From positions 1,552,337-1,585,287 of the forward strand of contig BFEA01000379.1 of the NCBI GenBank assembly GCA_003427395.1: 32,951 nt of DNA, written 5' to 3'. Below, in pieces: positions 11,334 to 19,539 of this stretch. The notes beneath the pieces were generated by a model. That model did no database searches, had not been told where the DNA came from, and was given only the letters and a program-made list of their open reading frames with translations. A program made the translations under genes and the position numbers. The stretch's first letter is position 1, and the number at the start of each line of letters is the position of its first letter. Source of the DNA: Chara braunii (lineage: Eukaryota > Streptophyta > Charophyceae > Charales > Characeae).

Positions 11334-11924
11334 TCACCAGTTGGCGATCAGGTTAATCATCCCTAGCCTTTCTCTGATCCACTTGACCTTTTCGTTGACT
11401 GGTAAGGCGGAGTGCATGGGTGGAAAGCGGAAGTGAATCGTTTTTTGCGCGTAGATCATGTCCCTTCGGGCCCTCGCCTGTGCCGAGAAGATCGAGTGCG
11501 GGTAAATGTAACCTTCTCTGACCTGGAATTTTCTTTCAGGCTCCACATATAGCTGCTGGATGAGGTGCGGGGCCATGGAATCCAGGGCCGTGGATCTGGT
11601 TGCGTCCGATTGCGCTGGAGCAGATAGCGCTTTCAGCAGCTGGGGTGACGGTTTTTGTAATCCAACCGATGTGGACGGACTGGCTTGGGTGCAGCTGTCG
11701 GGGGCCAGCACTTTGTCTTTCCATGTGGTTCGATTTTCGGCTTCATTTTTTCTTTGTTCGTCTTGTTGGTCCACACCGTGGCCTCCTTTCGCTTGTTGCC
11801 GGCCAGTTTCGGACCCATCGGGGGGTAGAGGGGCTTGCCGCGAGTCCTCGGTGTGTTCCTGGTGTGGGACTTTGTGTACCCTGTGTGCCTTCACCCGTTC
11901 CCGTTTGCCTGTTTCCTCGACCAT
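11334..11924 (-). pseudogene. Element A ORF1, N-terminal piece
   Basis: A 196-codon frame starting at an ATG (11924). Residues 1-110 are hydrophilic and low-complexity, rich in Gln, Glu, Lys, Ser and Pro, with no domain. Residues 130-196 are more ordered (YVEPERKFQVREGYIYPHSI, KWIRERLGMINLI) and should be the first part of the RRM-like domain that continues in the next piece. The TGA at 11334 overlaps the GTG at which the next frame picks up, so the two pieces form one interrupted ORF1. In the full-length parent, ORF1 would be roughly 1,900 residues, several times the usual plant L1 length. Confidence 0.65.
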
Positions 11925-12246
11925 CTTGGCTTAGTGGAGGTGGGGAGGCTGTGTCCTGATGTCTTGTATCACGTGAGGGGAGAAGACCGCGCTATGTGGA
12001 CGATGGTTCAATCAGACTCCCAAGTCTCCGCTGCCAGTTCCAATTCGAGTACTGCGAGCAGATATCCGNCCTTTCACAGCACAGGGGGTCATTCACTCAG
12101 GAGTGTGGGGCAGCACAGTGTATGGTAGGTGAACCGATCATACAAGCAGTGGATGCGGTTGGAGCATCTTCCAGTTCTTCCAGTCCTAGATCAGGGGTTC
12201 CAATCCAGTGTCGATAATTGTCTTACCCTTTCTTGTTTGACATGCT
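11925..12246 (-). other. 5' leader of element A, proximal part
   Basis: Untranslated sequence just upstream of the ORF1 ATG. I find no open frame with recognisable content and no clear core promoter motif. L1-type elements carry internal promoters in this region, so promoter activity is possible but not shown. Confidence 0.4.
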
Positions 12247-12570
12247 CCAGGNAGAGATCTGTCTTTTTACAGTGTGCTGAAGCCNTAGTTTGTTGCAGGC
12301 CATGCAAAACAGTCTGTGTGGTGAGCACGTCATGTAATCTTAGAGTTGGAATCTACCCATTGAATTTATCTCCACTCGTCATATTTCATGGCGTTATCCA
12401 TCCATTTACCAGGCAGAGATCTGTTTTTTTACAGTGTGCTGAAGCCCTAGTCCGTTGCAGGACATGCAAAGCAGTCTGTGTGGTGAGCACGTCATGCAAT
12501 CTTAGAGCTGGAAACTACCCGTTGTAATAATCTCTACTCATCGTATTTCATGACGTCATCCATCCATTTT
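12247..12570. repeat. 5' monomers of element A: 162-bp unit, two copies
   Basis: CCAGGNAGAGATCTG at 12247 recurs as CCAGGCAGAGATCTG at 12409. Both copies continue through ACAGTGTGCTGAAGCC, CAGTCTGTGTGGTGAGCACG and TATTTCATG to a shared end near ATCCATCCATTT. They differ by scattered substitutions. Position upstream of ORF1 recalls the promoter monomers of mouse L1; that comparison is an inference. Confidence 0.8.
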
Positions 12571-12732
12571 CGGTGTGGAGGCTCTTCTGCACGAGGGTGG
12601 GTGGCCGCAGCGGCAGGGGCGAGGCCATGGAGCCAATTTGTATAGTTGGGTATAAGAGTCAGTCTTTGAACGGGGGTTCTTATTAGTCTTGGTGTTTTAC
12701 TGTCGCCTTGCCATTCATGGATGAATTGAGTT

Positions 12733-12850
12733 AGCATGAGATAGGGGGGGAGAGGGACTCAGGGGAAGGGCACAGGGAAGGGGGGGGAGGGAGGTAGATG
12801 CGGCGGGAGGAAGGTCAGGGGGCAGGGGCGTCGGAGTTTCAGGGGAGGTC
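12733..12850 (+). other. G-rich tract in the 5' region of element A
   Basis: The plus strand has repeated runs of four to eight G in a purine background, able to form quadruplexes. It is antisense to the element. A similar tract lies in the 3' UTR (1186-1285), so both ends of element A carry one in the same orientation. Confidence 0.55.
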
Positions 12851-13778
12851 TCGGGATGTCACCCAGATTTTAACGAGGATGGGCGGCACAACGTTTCTCT
12901 GCAACTCGGGCGTTTTGCTGCCGTAGTTTCTTCTTCGCTTGAGCACCTCCCCACTGTGTCGTCAGTCGCAACCCTTTTGGCTTTATCCCATGCCCAGGTG
13001 TCACATGCGGGCCCCCGTCTGATCCGCTTTTCCCTCGCGTTGGTCAACGCTGTCCATTGCCCGTCGTAACACATCCGCCCTGTCGGTGGACCACCTTTCC
13101 GCCCGTCGTAGCTGAGTATCACCTTCCCCCCCGTCGGCTTATCCTCTGCAGGCGGACGCTTCCGGTGTTTTCCAGGCCACCGTGACGTCCGTCTTCCCTT
13201 CCCGTCCCATCTCCTATACTCATGTGTGATGTCAGACTCGCCACAGCCCACCACGTCTGTCTGCCCCGACTAGTGTTACCGCTCCCTTCCCGACGCATCC
13301 ACTCCCGTCGNTCAAACGTACCCTTTGCTCCCCGGTCGTCGTCACTTCTGTCGAGGACTCACCATCCACGGCCGCCCTGCCTNTCGTCCTTGTGGTTCAC
13401 GGCCTCTCCAGTCCACCGTGATGACCTATCTGTTTTTCTCCAAGTCGCCAATCGCTCCTTGACACTATCGTNCACCTCGCATCTTTCTCGTCACATCGTC
13501 TCGTCCCGTCTTCGGTTCACATGTCATTCTNCCCGCNGTCTTCACTCCGTTCCGCTCCACTCGTATCGTGTGTCACGCTGGCGTCACAGCACCACCATCA
13601 CCCCGCACGGGAACTTGCCCGTTCAAGCCCAAAGGCCGGGGGTGGCGATGCTCAAACCTTGCGGAGATGGCTAGGCAACCTGCCACCCATCTCTTCACGG
13701 CTCGCGCACTTCCTAGCAGCCGGGCCCTGCCGACCGTGGGGCGCAGAGCGCAAGCGACACACTTCCGTGATGGGGCTG
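12851..13778 (-). other. GC-rich distal 5' region, possible remnant frame
   Basis: A GC-rich stretch with very frequent CGTC on the plus strand. A minus-strand frame of 131 codons (13254-12859) contains Gly/Lys/Arg-rich text such as DGRKGGPPTGRMCYDGQW; I recognise no family. Overlapping plus-strand frames are equally open, so composition alone may explain them. It is most simply the distal 5' UTR of element A, but it could be a separate sequence trapped between A and B. Confidence 0.35.
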
Positions 13779-13803
13779 TTCCTCTCTCTCTCTTTCTCTC
13801 TCT
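13779..13803. repeat. CT microsatellite at the A/B junction
   Basis: An interrupted (CT)n run on the plus strand. The ORF2 coding of element B is recognisable down to EEILTSRR at its right edge, and nothing of element B is recognisable to the left. It therefore marks the probable breakpoint between elements B and A. Confidence 0.7.
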
Positions 13804-15104
13804 CTGGCTCTGCGGGATGTTAGGATCTCCTCAAAATACTTTTGTGCGTATCTACTTATTTGTTCTGTTTCAGTTGGAATGTCTGCCTGTGCCAGAAAAG
13901 GGTGGCTGAGCTCCGTGAAGGTGGTGTGGTGTCTTGGGGGAAGGAGGCGCTTGAAAGCCTCTTTCAACAGTCTGTCCGCTTGCAGCATGCCCCTTGCCCT
14001 TGCTCTTTGTGCCCAGACTTCCTGTTTTCTCACTTGGAGTTCCTCCCATCTCCCTAGCCATCGGTCCCGCTCGTATTCCCAGTATGTGTCCGAGATAAGG
14101 TGCTCTCCCACGTGTGCCTCTGCTTCCTTCACTTTCCCTTTGCATAGATCCTCCTCTCTATTCCTTCCCCGTGCCAGGATCTTAGAAAAAACATCCAGTG
14201 CCCTGGTTGTTATTCTGAACCCTGCCTCTAACCATTCGCCCTGCGTGTGGAAGTTTCCCCTGGCTCTCTCCCAATCCTGCCAATGTTTCACACACCAATC
14301 TCTTACCGCCAGCATCCGCAAGTTGTCATTATTTNACCGAAAAATCCCCTTCCCTCTCTNCACCTTTGATGATATGTTGAAAACTGCCACGACCGGCTTA
14401 TGGTCTGAGAGTGGGTGGGGGGATTCTTCTACCTCTGTGAGCATGTCCCATGCCTCCTCCCCAACCAAAAATAAACCCAACCGTCTGCAGGGGGAAGGGC
14501 GGTTCGGGAAGCTCTGACTGGAAAACCAAGTGAAACCCGGTTCCAGCGGGTGCAGCGTGCGGTATGGGTCCACTTATCCCTGACCTTCTATGAAGCTAAG
14601 CAGGTCGGTGGTATCTGTTCTGGAGTTCCAGTACTCCTGTGAGTCTAGGCCTGGACTTAAGACTGTATTCCAGTCGCCCCCAATTATCAGGTTCTCCACT
14701 TCCGGGATTAGGGACTGCAGTTCTGAGAAGAATGAGATCCGTTCTCCATATTCTGATGGGGCATACACAGACATCACTGCCCATTCTTTACCTTCGAACT
14801 CAAAGGAGACCCAGACCCACCTACCCCAAAAATCTTCCATATGGTCTATCACTGTTACGTTTAGGGCTTCATGAATCAAAACAGCAGTTCCTTCTCTCGA
14901 ACCCAGGGCTGGCGCCCAGAATTGTGTACCCGACCACCAACGACCTATGTCGTCTATTTTGCCATCATCCAGCTTTGTTTCCTGTATCAGGGCAATCTGG
15001 ATTTTCTTTTCATGTACCCAGGTCTTGAAACGTGCTTTCTTCCGCCTCTTTCCTGAATCTCCCCATCCCCTTACGTTCCATGTAGCCACCTTTAATTTAA
15101 ACAT
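13804..15104 (-). pseudogene. Element B ORF2: endonuclease and linker, RT missing
   Basis: Starts with a clear ATG at 15104. APE-endonuclease motifs are VATWNVRGWG (Asn), LIQETKL (Glu), SVYAPSE (Tyr), IIGGDWNTVL (Asp, Asn) and PLSDHKPVV (Ser-Asp-His). The usual SRLD/SRID motif reads RRLGLFLV, so its Asp appears replaced by Gly (GGT at about 14490), which by itself should impair cleavage. A TAA at 14574 interrupts the frame, which then continues in the same frame. The helical linker (WCVKHWQDWERARGNFHTQG..., ISRYAQKYFEEILTS) follows, and coding stops at the CT repeat before any RT motif. Normal ORF2 would be about 1,200-1,300 residues; about 430 remain. Confidence 0.85.
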
Positions 15105-15255
15105 TCATCGACACTGGACCTGACGACTGTTGGATACGGTCTGGGTGTTCTGTTTGTTCATTCTTCCTCCGGCGAGGGGTGGTTCCTGTTGATGAGGGTC
15201 CCCCTTCCGGCCAGGCGATCTTGAGGGTGTTAAGCAGCCCTGGTGACATCAATTG

Positions 15256-17660
15256 TTAGACTCTGTCACTCAGGAGAGAGGCGCAAAATTCCGCAACCAA
15301 ACGAGCATCTACTCCTGGCTGCAAGGTAATCCCTGCCAGTTCCGGGGTGTTCTTTGAAGCAAACCACTCAGCCGGGAGCCAGGTTCCCTTTCTCTTTCCC
15401 ATCCCTCGAGTGTTTCTTGTGAAAATCTCAAGTCCACTACTCCGATGAAGAAGGCATTCGACTGGCCTGCCTGACCTTTCCGTGATTTTCTCCCTATCCT
15501 TACTCCAGGGATTAATCAATAGTGGAAGAGTCTGTCCAAATGATTACTAAGCAGCGGCAGGAGCACCGATCGAGTTGTAGGGGGAATTGAGACCGGAATA
15601 GTGGGTAAAGCTAGCTGGTCGTTCTGGGAAAATTGTGCCATGACCTTCAAACCCTGTGGTGTGGATGTAATTCCGAAAAACAATGGGTACGATGGTGCAG
15701 TGATTGCCTGTTCTGACTTCGATTTCCCCGTGAGTTGTCCCCCCTGACTACTGCTACCGGTTTGGTTGTTGGCGGCCGAACCTATCGACAGTGATGAGGC
15801 TAGGCTGCGAATCTCCATTTCGTCCTGTTCTTCCTCCTGGGTTATTTCGCCTTCTCCTTCCGCTCCCAGTCTCCTTGATTTGCAAGGAGCTGCCTCCGTC
15901 ACTCTACCCAACCGCAGGACACTATTAGATGTTGTTGGCCCTGACCCGTGAGACGTGCCTATGTTGTGACCCGTCTGCTCCCTTCCTGCCTCTATCTCCT
16001 GGAGATGGGTTCCCGCCACACCTCCTAACCCTGGGTCTCGTAGAATTACCCTGTTTCCGGTCGATGTGAAGGAGCCACTACCATACCCTCTACCCCTACC
16101 GTAGTTGGGGTCTGGGGGATGACTACCAAGGTGACTGGCAGACGCCGAAAAACTGGGATTGGCATGTATAGTAACGTAATGTGAGAGGCCAGGCAGAGGG
16201 GTGGCAACGGAACCTAAGATAGGGTTCGGCCGATGAGGTGGGGGAGGCATATTAATGGAGGAGGACAGCCCCGTGGCTTGTGCCTGCATGGACATTCCCA
16301 TCGTAACTACTGGCTGCGGAATGTAGGAGAATAGGTGAAAGTAATTACCTCCCGTAGCCGGGTGTTGGGATGCTGCCCCACCACTGCTCGACCATGGTAG
16401 CTGGCGACTATGCGTTCCTAGTGGAGTCCCCTGTTGTGGGGATGGCTGTTGGCTGCTTGGCTGACCGCTTCCGGCCGTAAACTGTTGTCGGCAGTTTCCT
16501 TGCCCTGATTGGAGATGCTGTTGTTGCCCGTATGTGGCTGCTCGCTGTTGATGGGTTCCCGTTCGCTGCTGATGCGTACTTCCGCTTGGCTGCTGCTGTT
16601 GATGCCCCCTTCCCTGCCCCGGTCTTTGCCACGAAGCCCCGTTTGTTAAGTTACCTGCTGGTTGAGGGGGGGGGGGGGGGGAGGGGTCCTGTCTCCCTCT
16701 CCCTCCTTCTCCTCCCGGGTCTCCCCGTACACCCCTACCTCCCCTCCCCTCTCCTCTTCCTCTCCCTCCACCCCTGCCCCTTCTCCTCCCTGCCGGCATC
16801 TCTTCTCCATATCTTGGGCAATCTGGGTCTTCTTCTGTGTGAAACCACCACAAGCACTTCTTACAAAAGGGAGAGTCCTGTGAAGCTATCCTGATCTTCA
16901 GATCCGCCCCGTCCTTGCTTCGTATGTACAATTGGTCCCTGTACGTGTTTCTTACCGTCGGGTCACAATCGATCTTCACGTTCCCTAGCATAGGTTCGTC
17001 TTCTTTTTTATCTGGAGGATGCATCTTCAACACCGGGCCAAGGGTGCGTTGTATTGCCTTCATCAAGCTAAACATAGCAACCAGTGGAACCCTCAGCGCG
17101 ATCAGTCTGAAGCGCGCCGCCTGCTCCTGTTCTCTCATCTGCTCCAGCTCTGCCCTTGTCATCCATGGTTTGAAAAGCACCTTGAATGTGCCCCCATGGC
17201 ACGGAATGTCCACAGAACCCAGCGTCGTCAACCACTGGGCAATTTGTGTTGACCTGGCCACATATGACATGACGTTCGGGCCTTCCCCATGTGTACGGCC
17301 TCTCTTCGCTGACGGGTTGACGTTGGGATCCCGGTACCATCCATCTTCATATATTCTAATCAGCTGTTCCCGGTTAGCCAAACTCAGCGTTTGGTCCTGG
17401 GTCATGGACAGCACAATCACTGTTTGTGCCTTCAACCAGTCTATAATCATGTCATCTATGTCGTCATCCAAGATGAAAAGGGCCAAAAGGCTGTAGTCTT
17501 CGTGTACCACAGTTCCTATCTCACGTCCAATGTCTTCCGGAAACAGGTCATCATCATAGCATTTTCCTAGCAGTGTTCTTACTCTGGCTGCTTCCTCTTC
17601 CGACATCCGCTGACCCTGTTGTGGTGGTGGCCCTGGATCCACCGCCGCCACGTTGGTCAT
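15256..17660 (-). pseudogene. Element B ORF1, nearly intact
   Basis: ATG at 17660 opens a 714-codon frame ending at 15516. A second frame (15519-15256, LINPWSKDREKIT...) continues the protein after one shift or stop. Residues 20-120 are acidic and helical. Residues 150-265 resemble the DUF4283/RRM-like domain (GTFKVLFKPWMTRAELEQ). C266, C269, H274 and C281 make a knuckle spaced C-x2-C-x4-H-x6-C, as in element A. Then come an RGG-rich stretch (RRRGRGGGRGRGEGRGGRG), a Gln-rich stretch, a Pro/Gly/Ser-rich linker and a C-terminal domain with GTWLPAEWF. RGG and the knuckle both suggest RNA binding. The total of about 800 residues is long for a plant L1 ORF1 but far shorter than in A. Confidence 0.75.
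16662..16800. repeat. Low-complexity G/C tract coding the RGG-rich segment
   Basis: On the plus strand a run of about 16 G is followed by C/T-rich triplets; on the minus strand it encodes Pro and RGG/RGR repeats of element B ORF1. Long open frames on the plus strand here (Pro/Ser/Leu-rich) are composition artefacts. Confidence 0.7.
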
Positions 17661-18073
17661 GTGCTCCTCTCCTTATGTGTCTGGTCTGTTCTCTCCAATC
17701 ACTCCTGATCTCTCCCTTGACGTGCGTGCTGCTTGAGCGCCACGTCGCGTCACACGTTGCTCACTCTCATCATGTGTTTGAACCTGATCAGGCCACTGTC
17801 CTCCCTTCCCCTTTCCTCCCCAAAGGGGGGTTGGCTGTCGACATAGCCAGGCAGTGAAGGTTGAGGGAGTGCTCGACTCGCCCGCAACGCGCAGGGTTGA
17901 CTAGACGGTGGTACCAATTCTGCCGAACCGGTAGCGCTATTTCGGAGTGCGCTCGCACCCGCGAACGGCGCCCGCCCTCCCGACCAGGACTTTATCACTT
18001 CCAAGATTGAATTTCGTTCATTGACAAATGAGGTCCCCCTGACACTTGTCAAGGATCCCGTGACTCGGTGACT

Positions 18074-18075
<2 letters not shown>
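17661..18075 (-). other. 5' UTR of element B
   Basis: About 415 bp between the ORF1 ATG and the poly(T) tract at 18076. I see no significant open frame apart from a chance frame running through the poly(T). It abuts the A-tail of an upstream minus-strand insert, so 18075 is probably the true 5' end of B. An internal promoter is expected for the family but cannot be pinpointed. Confidence 0.5.
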
Positions 18076-18114
<39 letters not shown>

Positions 18115-18315
18115 CCCCCATCATCAGGACAGACTGGACAGTCAACAACCAGGACTCAGACTCAGTGCCCAAGGCAAATTCCATCATCAGGGAAGTCAAC
18201 AACAAAGGACTCAGACTCAGTGAGTAAGTTGTGTGGGTGCTCCTTCTGCTCCTGTGACTAATCCTCGCGGCTTAAACCACCAGTACGGAGGCCTTTTTTT
18301 TTTTTTTTTTTTTTT
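18076..18315 (-). mobile_element. SINE-like module flanked by two poly(A) tracts
   Basis: Two long T tracts on the plus strand (18076-18114, 39 T; 18294-18315, 22 T) bracket about 180 bp. On the minus strand this reads A-tract, 180-bp body beginning GGCCTCCGTACTGG, then a 39-nt A-tail. The body carries an internal direct repeat about 63 bp apart (CATCATCAGG at 18119 and 18182, with AAC/ACTCAGACTCAGTG words following). I see no Pol III A and B boxes, so it could be a SINE, a processed transcript end or the stacked 3' ends of two insertions. Confidence 0.4.
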
Positions 18316-18679
18316 AACTATATTCTTATCTCAATTTAATCGAGGCACTTTTCTACGGGGCTAGAAATGCCTTGCACACCAAAAAACTGAAATGAAATGG
18401 AATGAATCTGCGCAGACCTCCTTTTGGCTGCCACCCACCGCTAGCCATTTTGCTCAGAAGCAAGCAGAGCACCCAAAGTTGCAGCTGCGTGCAAGATGCA
18501 TATTTTTTTCCTTAGCAGCAAAATGTAGCCTGCTAAGGTTTCCAGATCTATGGAGGCCATGCGAAAAGTGCGCTAACGTAGCGGCGATAGCGGCGGTGGC
18601 GGCGCCCGGTCGTCGGAGGCGGCTGCGTAGGTTGTGACGTCGAGGTGTGGTGACGCTGACCTTCCACGTGGTGCCTACC
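18316..18679. other. Gene-free stretch with a CpG-rich block
   Basis: No convincing coding. The segment at about 18570-18660 is rich in CGG/GCG words and CpG. A CCACGTGG palindrome (G-box core CACGTG) lies at 18664-18671. These would fit a promoter, but no TATA element or adjacent gene supports it. The minus-strand open frame across this block (about 100 codons) has Arg/Ala-rich composition and no recognisable domain. Confidence 0.35.
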
Positions 18680-18788
18680 CTGCCAGGAACCATAGCTGTG
18701 TGAGAGCTATGGCGACAGTGCCCTGGCGGAACCTTGCCCTTGAGTGGGGAGGGAGTGCTTTGCACTCATCGCCTTGGCATCCTGGCAG
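18680..18788. ncRNA. Candidate structured RNA or stable cruciform
   Basis: Several perfect inverted repeats nest inside 109 bp. The closing stem is CTGCCAGG (18680-18687) with CCTGGCAG (18781-18788). Inside it are a hairpin CCATAGCT / AGCTATGG (18690-18697, 18705-18712, 7-nt loop) and a hairpin GAGTGC-TTT-GCACTC (18753-18767). A competing stem pairs GGCGA-C-AGTGC (18711-18721) with GCACT-CA-TCGCC (18762-18773). I cannot match it to a known RNA family; it lacks the hammerhead core and snRNA signature motifs. Strand is undecided, although a hairpin with a T-run downstream favours plus. Confidence 0.4.
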
Positions 18789-18850
18789 TCCCATACTCTA
18801 CACTTGAAGTCTATGCCAACCTTTATACCTAATAGCATCCAGATACCAGA

Positions 18851-18899
18851 GGAGCCATCCTCCCCTTAAGCCTTTTGCTCGTAAGGGGGGGCTCCTTTT
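18851..18899 (+). terminator. Strong hairpin followed by TTTT
   Basis: GGAGCC (18851-18856) pairs with GGCTCC (18890-18895) and CCCCTTA (18862-18868) with TAAGGGG (18882-18888); TTTT follows at once. TTTT terminates RNA polymerase III. Together with the folded region 60 bp upstream it could end a plus-strand small RNA, but no Pol III promoter was identified. Confidence 0.35.
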
Positions 18900-19330
18900 C
18901 AATATCCAAAGGCTGGGCGTTGGATACGCAGGACATGTTACTTCGATCGCCTCGGTCGTTAAGAAAGCACGGATGGCGGGGTGGCGCATCTGGATGCAGT
19001 GGGAGAGCGTACGGTTGCCGTGGCAGCGTTTCGGCTTGTCCAAGGGTTATAGCAAGGCTCGGTCGTTCTATCTATGGTGCAGGGCAGTCTGCGTCTTTTT
19101 ATATACTTCATGTTTGGTGTTATTTTCTTAAATTGGTCGTCATGGTTGTTTTAGTATCCGTTCCTGGTTATGGTGTAGGTTGAAGACCCATGATTGATTG
19201 ATTTATCTGTTGGAACATTTGCACAGCGTTTTCCTTCGTGTGTTGGTTGCTTTAATTTGTGGCTTTGTCTTGGGACCGCTTCTGTTGATGGCGATGTAGT
19301 GTTTTAAGTATAGGAAACAGTGATGTAGGG
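18900..19330. other. Gene-free stretch
   Basis: Mixed composition, becoming AT-rich after about 19100. I see no coding, no repeat shared with the rest of the window and no clear regulatory site. Open frames of up to 100 codons lack recognisable content. Confidence 0.4.
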
Positions 19331-19539
19331 CCACTTACACCTTACAGAGTTCGTCACTCGTAAGTGGTCGGGGTATCCTTGTATTGGTTTAGGGAATTCC
19401 TCACAGGGTTGGAGGTTATGAGAGACCCGGTGAAGAGCAAACTAGCATTGTATCCATTGGGTGTGTGGTGGGAAACCCGTCTAGGCAACAAAGGCTCTTT
19501 GCAGCGTTTCTGATAGTGAGGTTGAGGAGGTAACCCTAA
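19331..19539 (+). repeat. Folded repeat, copy A1
   Basis: First of four copies of a dispersed repeat; the core (19356-19539) is 184 bp. Shared words are AGAGCAAACTAG, TTGTATCCATTGGGTG and GGCAACAAAGGCTCTTT. Predicted stems on the plus-strand RNA are CCACTTAC/GTAAGTGG (19331-19338, 19360-19367), ACCCGGUG/CAUUGGGU (19425-19432, 19455-19462), GGUGGG-AAA-CCCGUC (19467-19481) and GGUUG/UAACC (19520-19524, 19531-19535). The function is unknown. Confidence 0.7.

Larger units (their letters stand above)
8422..11337 (-). pseudogene. Element A ORF1, RNA-binding domain, knuckle and repeats
   Basis: A 971-codon frame. Residues 1-145 resemble the DUF4283/RRM-like domain of plant L1 ORF1 (NFWVEFRFAPLSVQGAILID, LVAVDWDPAYPFPL). 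Residues 148-163 form a zinc knuckle spaced C-x2-C-x4-H-x6-C (CYACKERGHLCSDEMC), two residues longer than the classic CCHC. The rest is Pro/Gln/Ser-rich with internal repeats: about 68 residues twice (around 10307-9900) and 130 residues twice (9276-8497). The frame begins at a GTG overlapping the TGA that ends the preceding piece (11334), so a one-base shift divides ORF1 here; assembly error or true mutation are both possible. Expected role: RNA chaperone and particle assembly. Confidence 0.7.
1..13795 (-). mobile_element. Element A: very long L1-type LINE, decayed
   Basis: A minus-strand non-LTR retrotransposon. In its sense direction it has a 5' region (about 13795-11925), an ORF1 series (11924-6106), a 320-bp spacer, an ORF2 series (5783-1303), a 3' UTR and a poly(A) tail (1-18). 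Domain order (ORF1 zinc knuckle, then APE endonuclease, RT, zf-RVT) identifies the L1 superfamily as found in plants. The span exceeds 12 kb, whereas L1-type elements are commonly 5-8 kb; the excess is mostly in ORF1. The 5' limit is inferred from a CT microsatellite at which the coding of element B stops. ORF1 and ORF2 both carry frameshifts and stops, so the copy is not autonomous as assembled. Target-site duplications cannot be checked because the 3' flank lies outside the window. Confidence 0.8.
13804..18075 (-). mobile_element. Element B: LINE lacking its RT and 3' end
   Basis: A minus-strand L1-type element with a 5' UTR (18075-17661), an almost intact ORF1 (17660-15256), a 150-bp spacer and the endonuclease plus linker of ORF2 (15104-13804). 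LINE insertions are normally truncated at the 5' end; here the 3' half is missing, which target-primed reverse transcription does not produce. The simplest explanation is that element A, on the same strand, inserted into B, with the rest of B lying beyond position 1 outside the window. Deletion or misassembly are alternatives. B has far fewer lesions than A, yet would have to be older than the insertion of A, a point worth noting. Confidence 0.75.

Noticed and set aside
14525-14560. Sequence AACCCGGTTCCAGCG resembling the conserved 3' hairpin
   Set aside because: It is coding (LEPGFTWF of the element B endonuclease), lacks the paired arms and is not near a tail.
16532-17496. Plus-strand frames of 70-190 codons
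   Set aside because: They are shadows of element B ORF1, low-complexity where they cross the RGG tract, with no domain.
17750-18205. 151-codon minus-strand frame with a poly-Lys stretch
   Set aside because: The Lys run is the 39-nt A-tail read in frame; flanking text has no domain and crosses the 5' end of element B.
18660-18788. Hammerhead ribozyme on either strand
   Set aside because: A GCGATGAG and a GTC occur on the minus strand, but the CTGATGA core and the GAAA box are absent.
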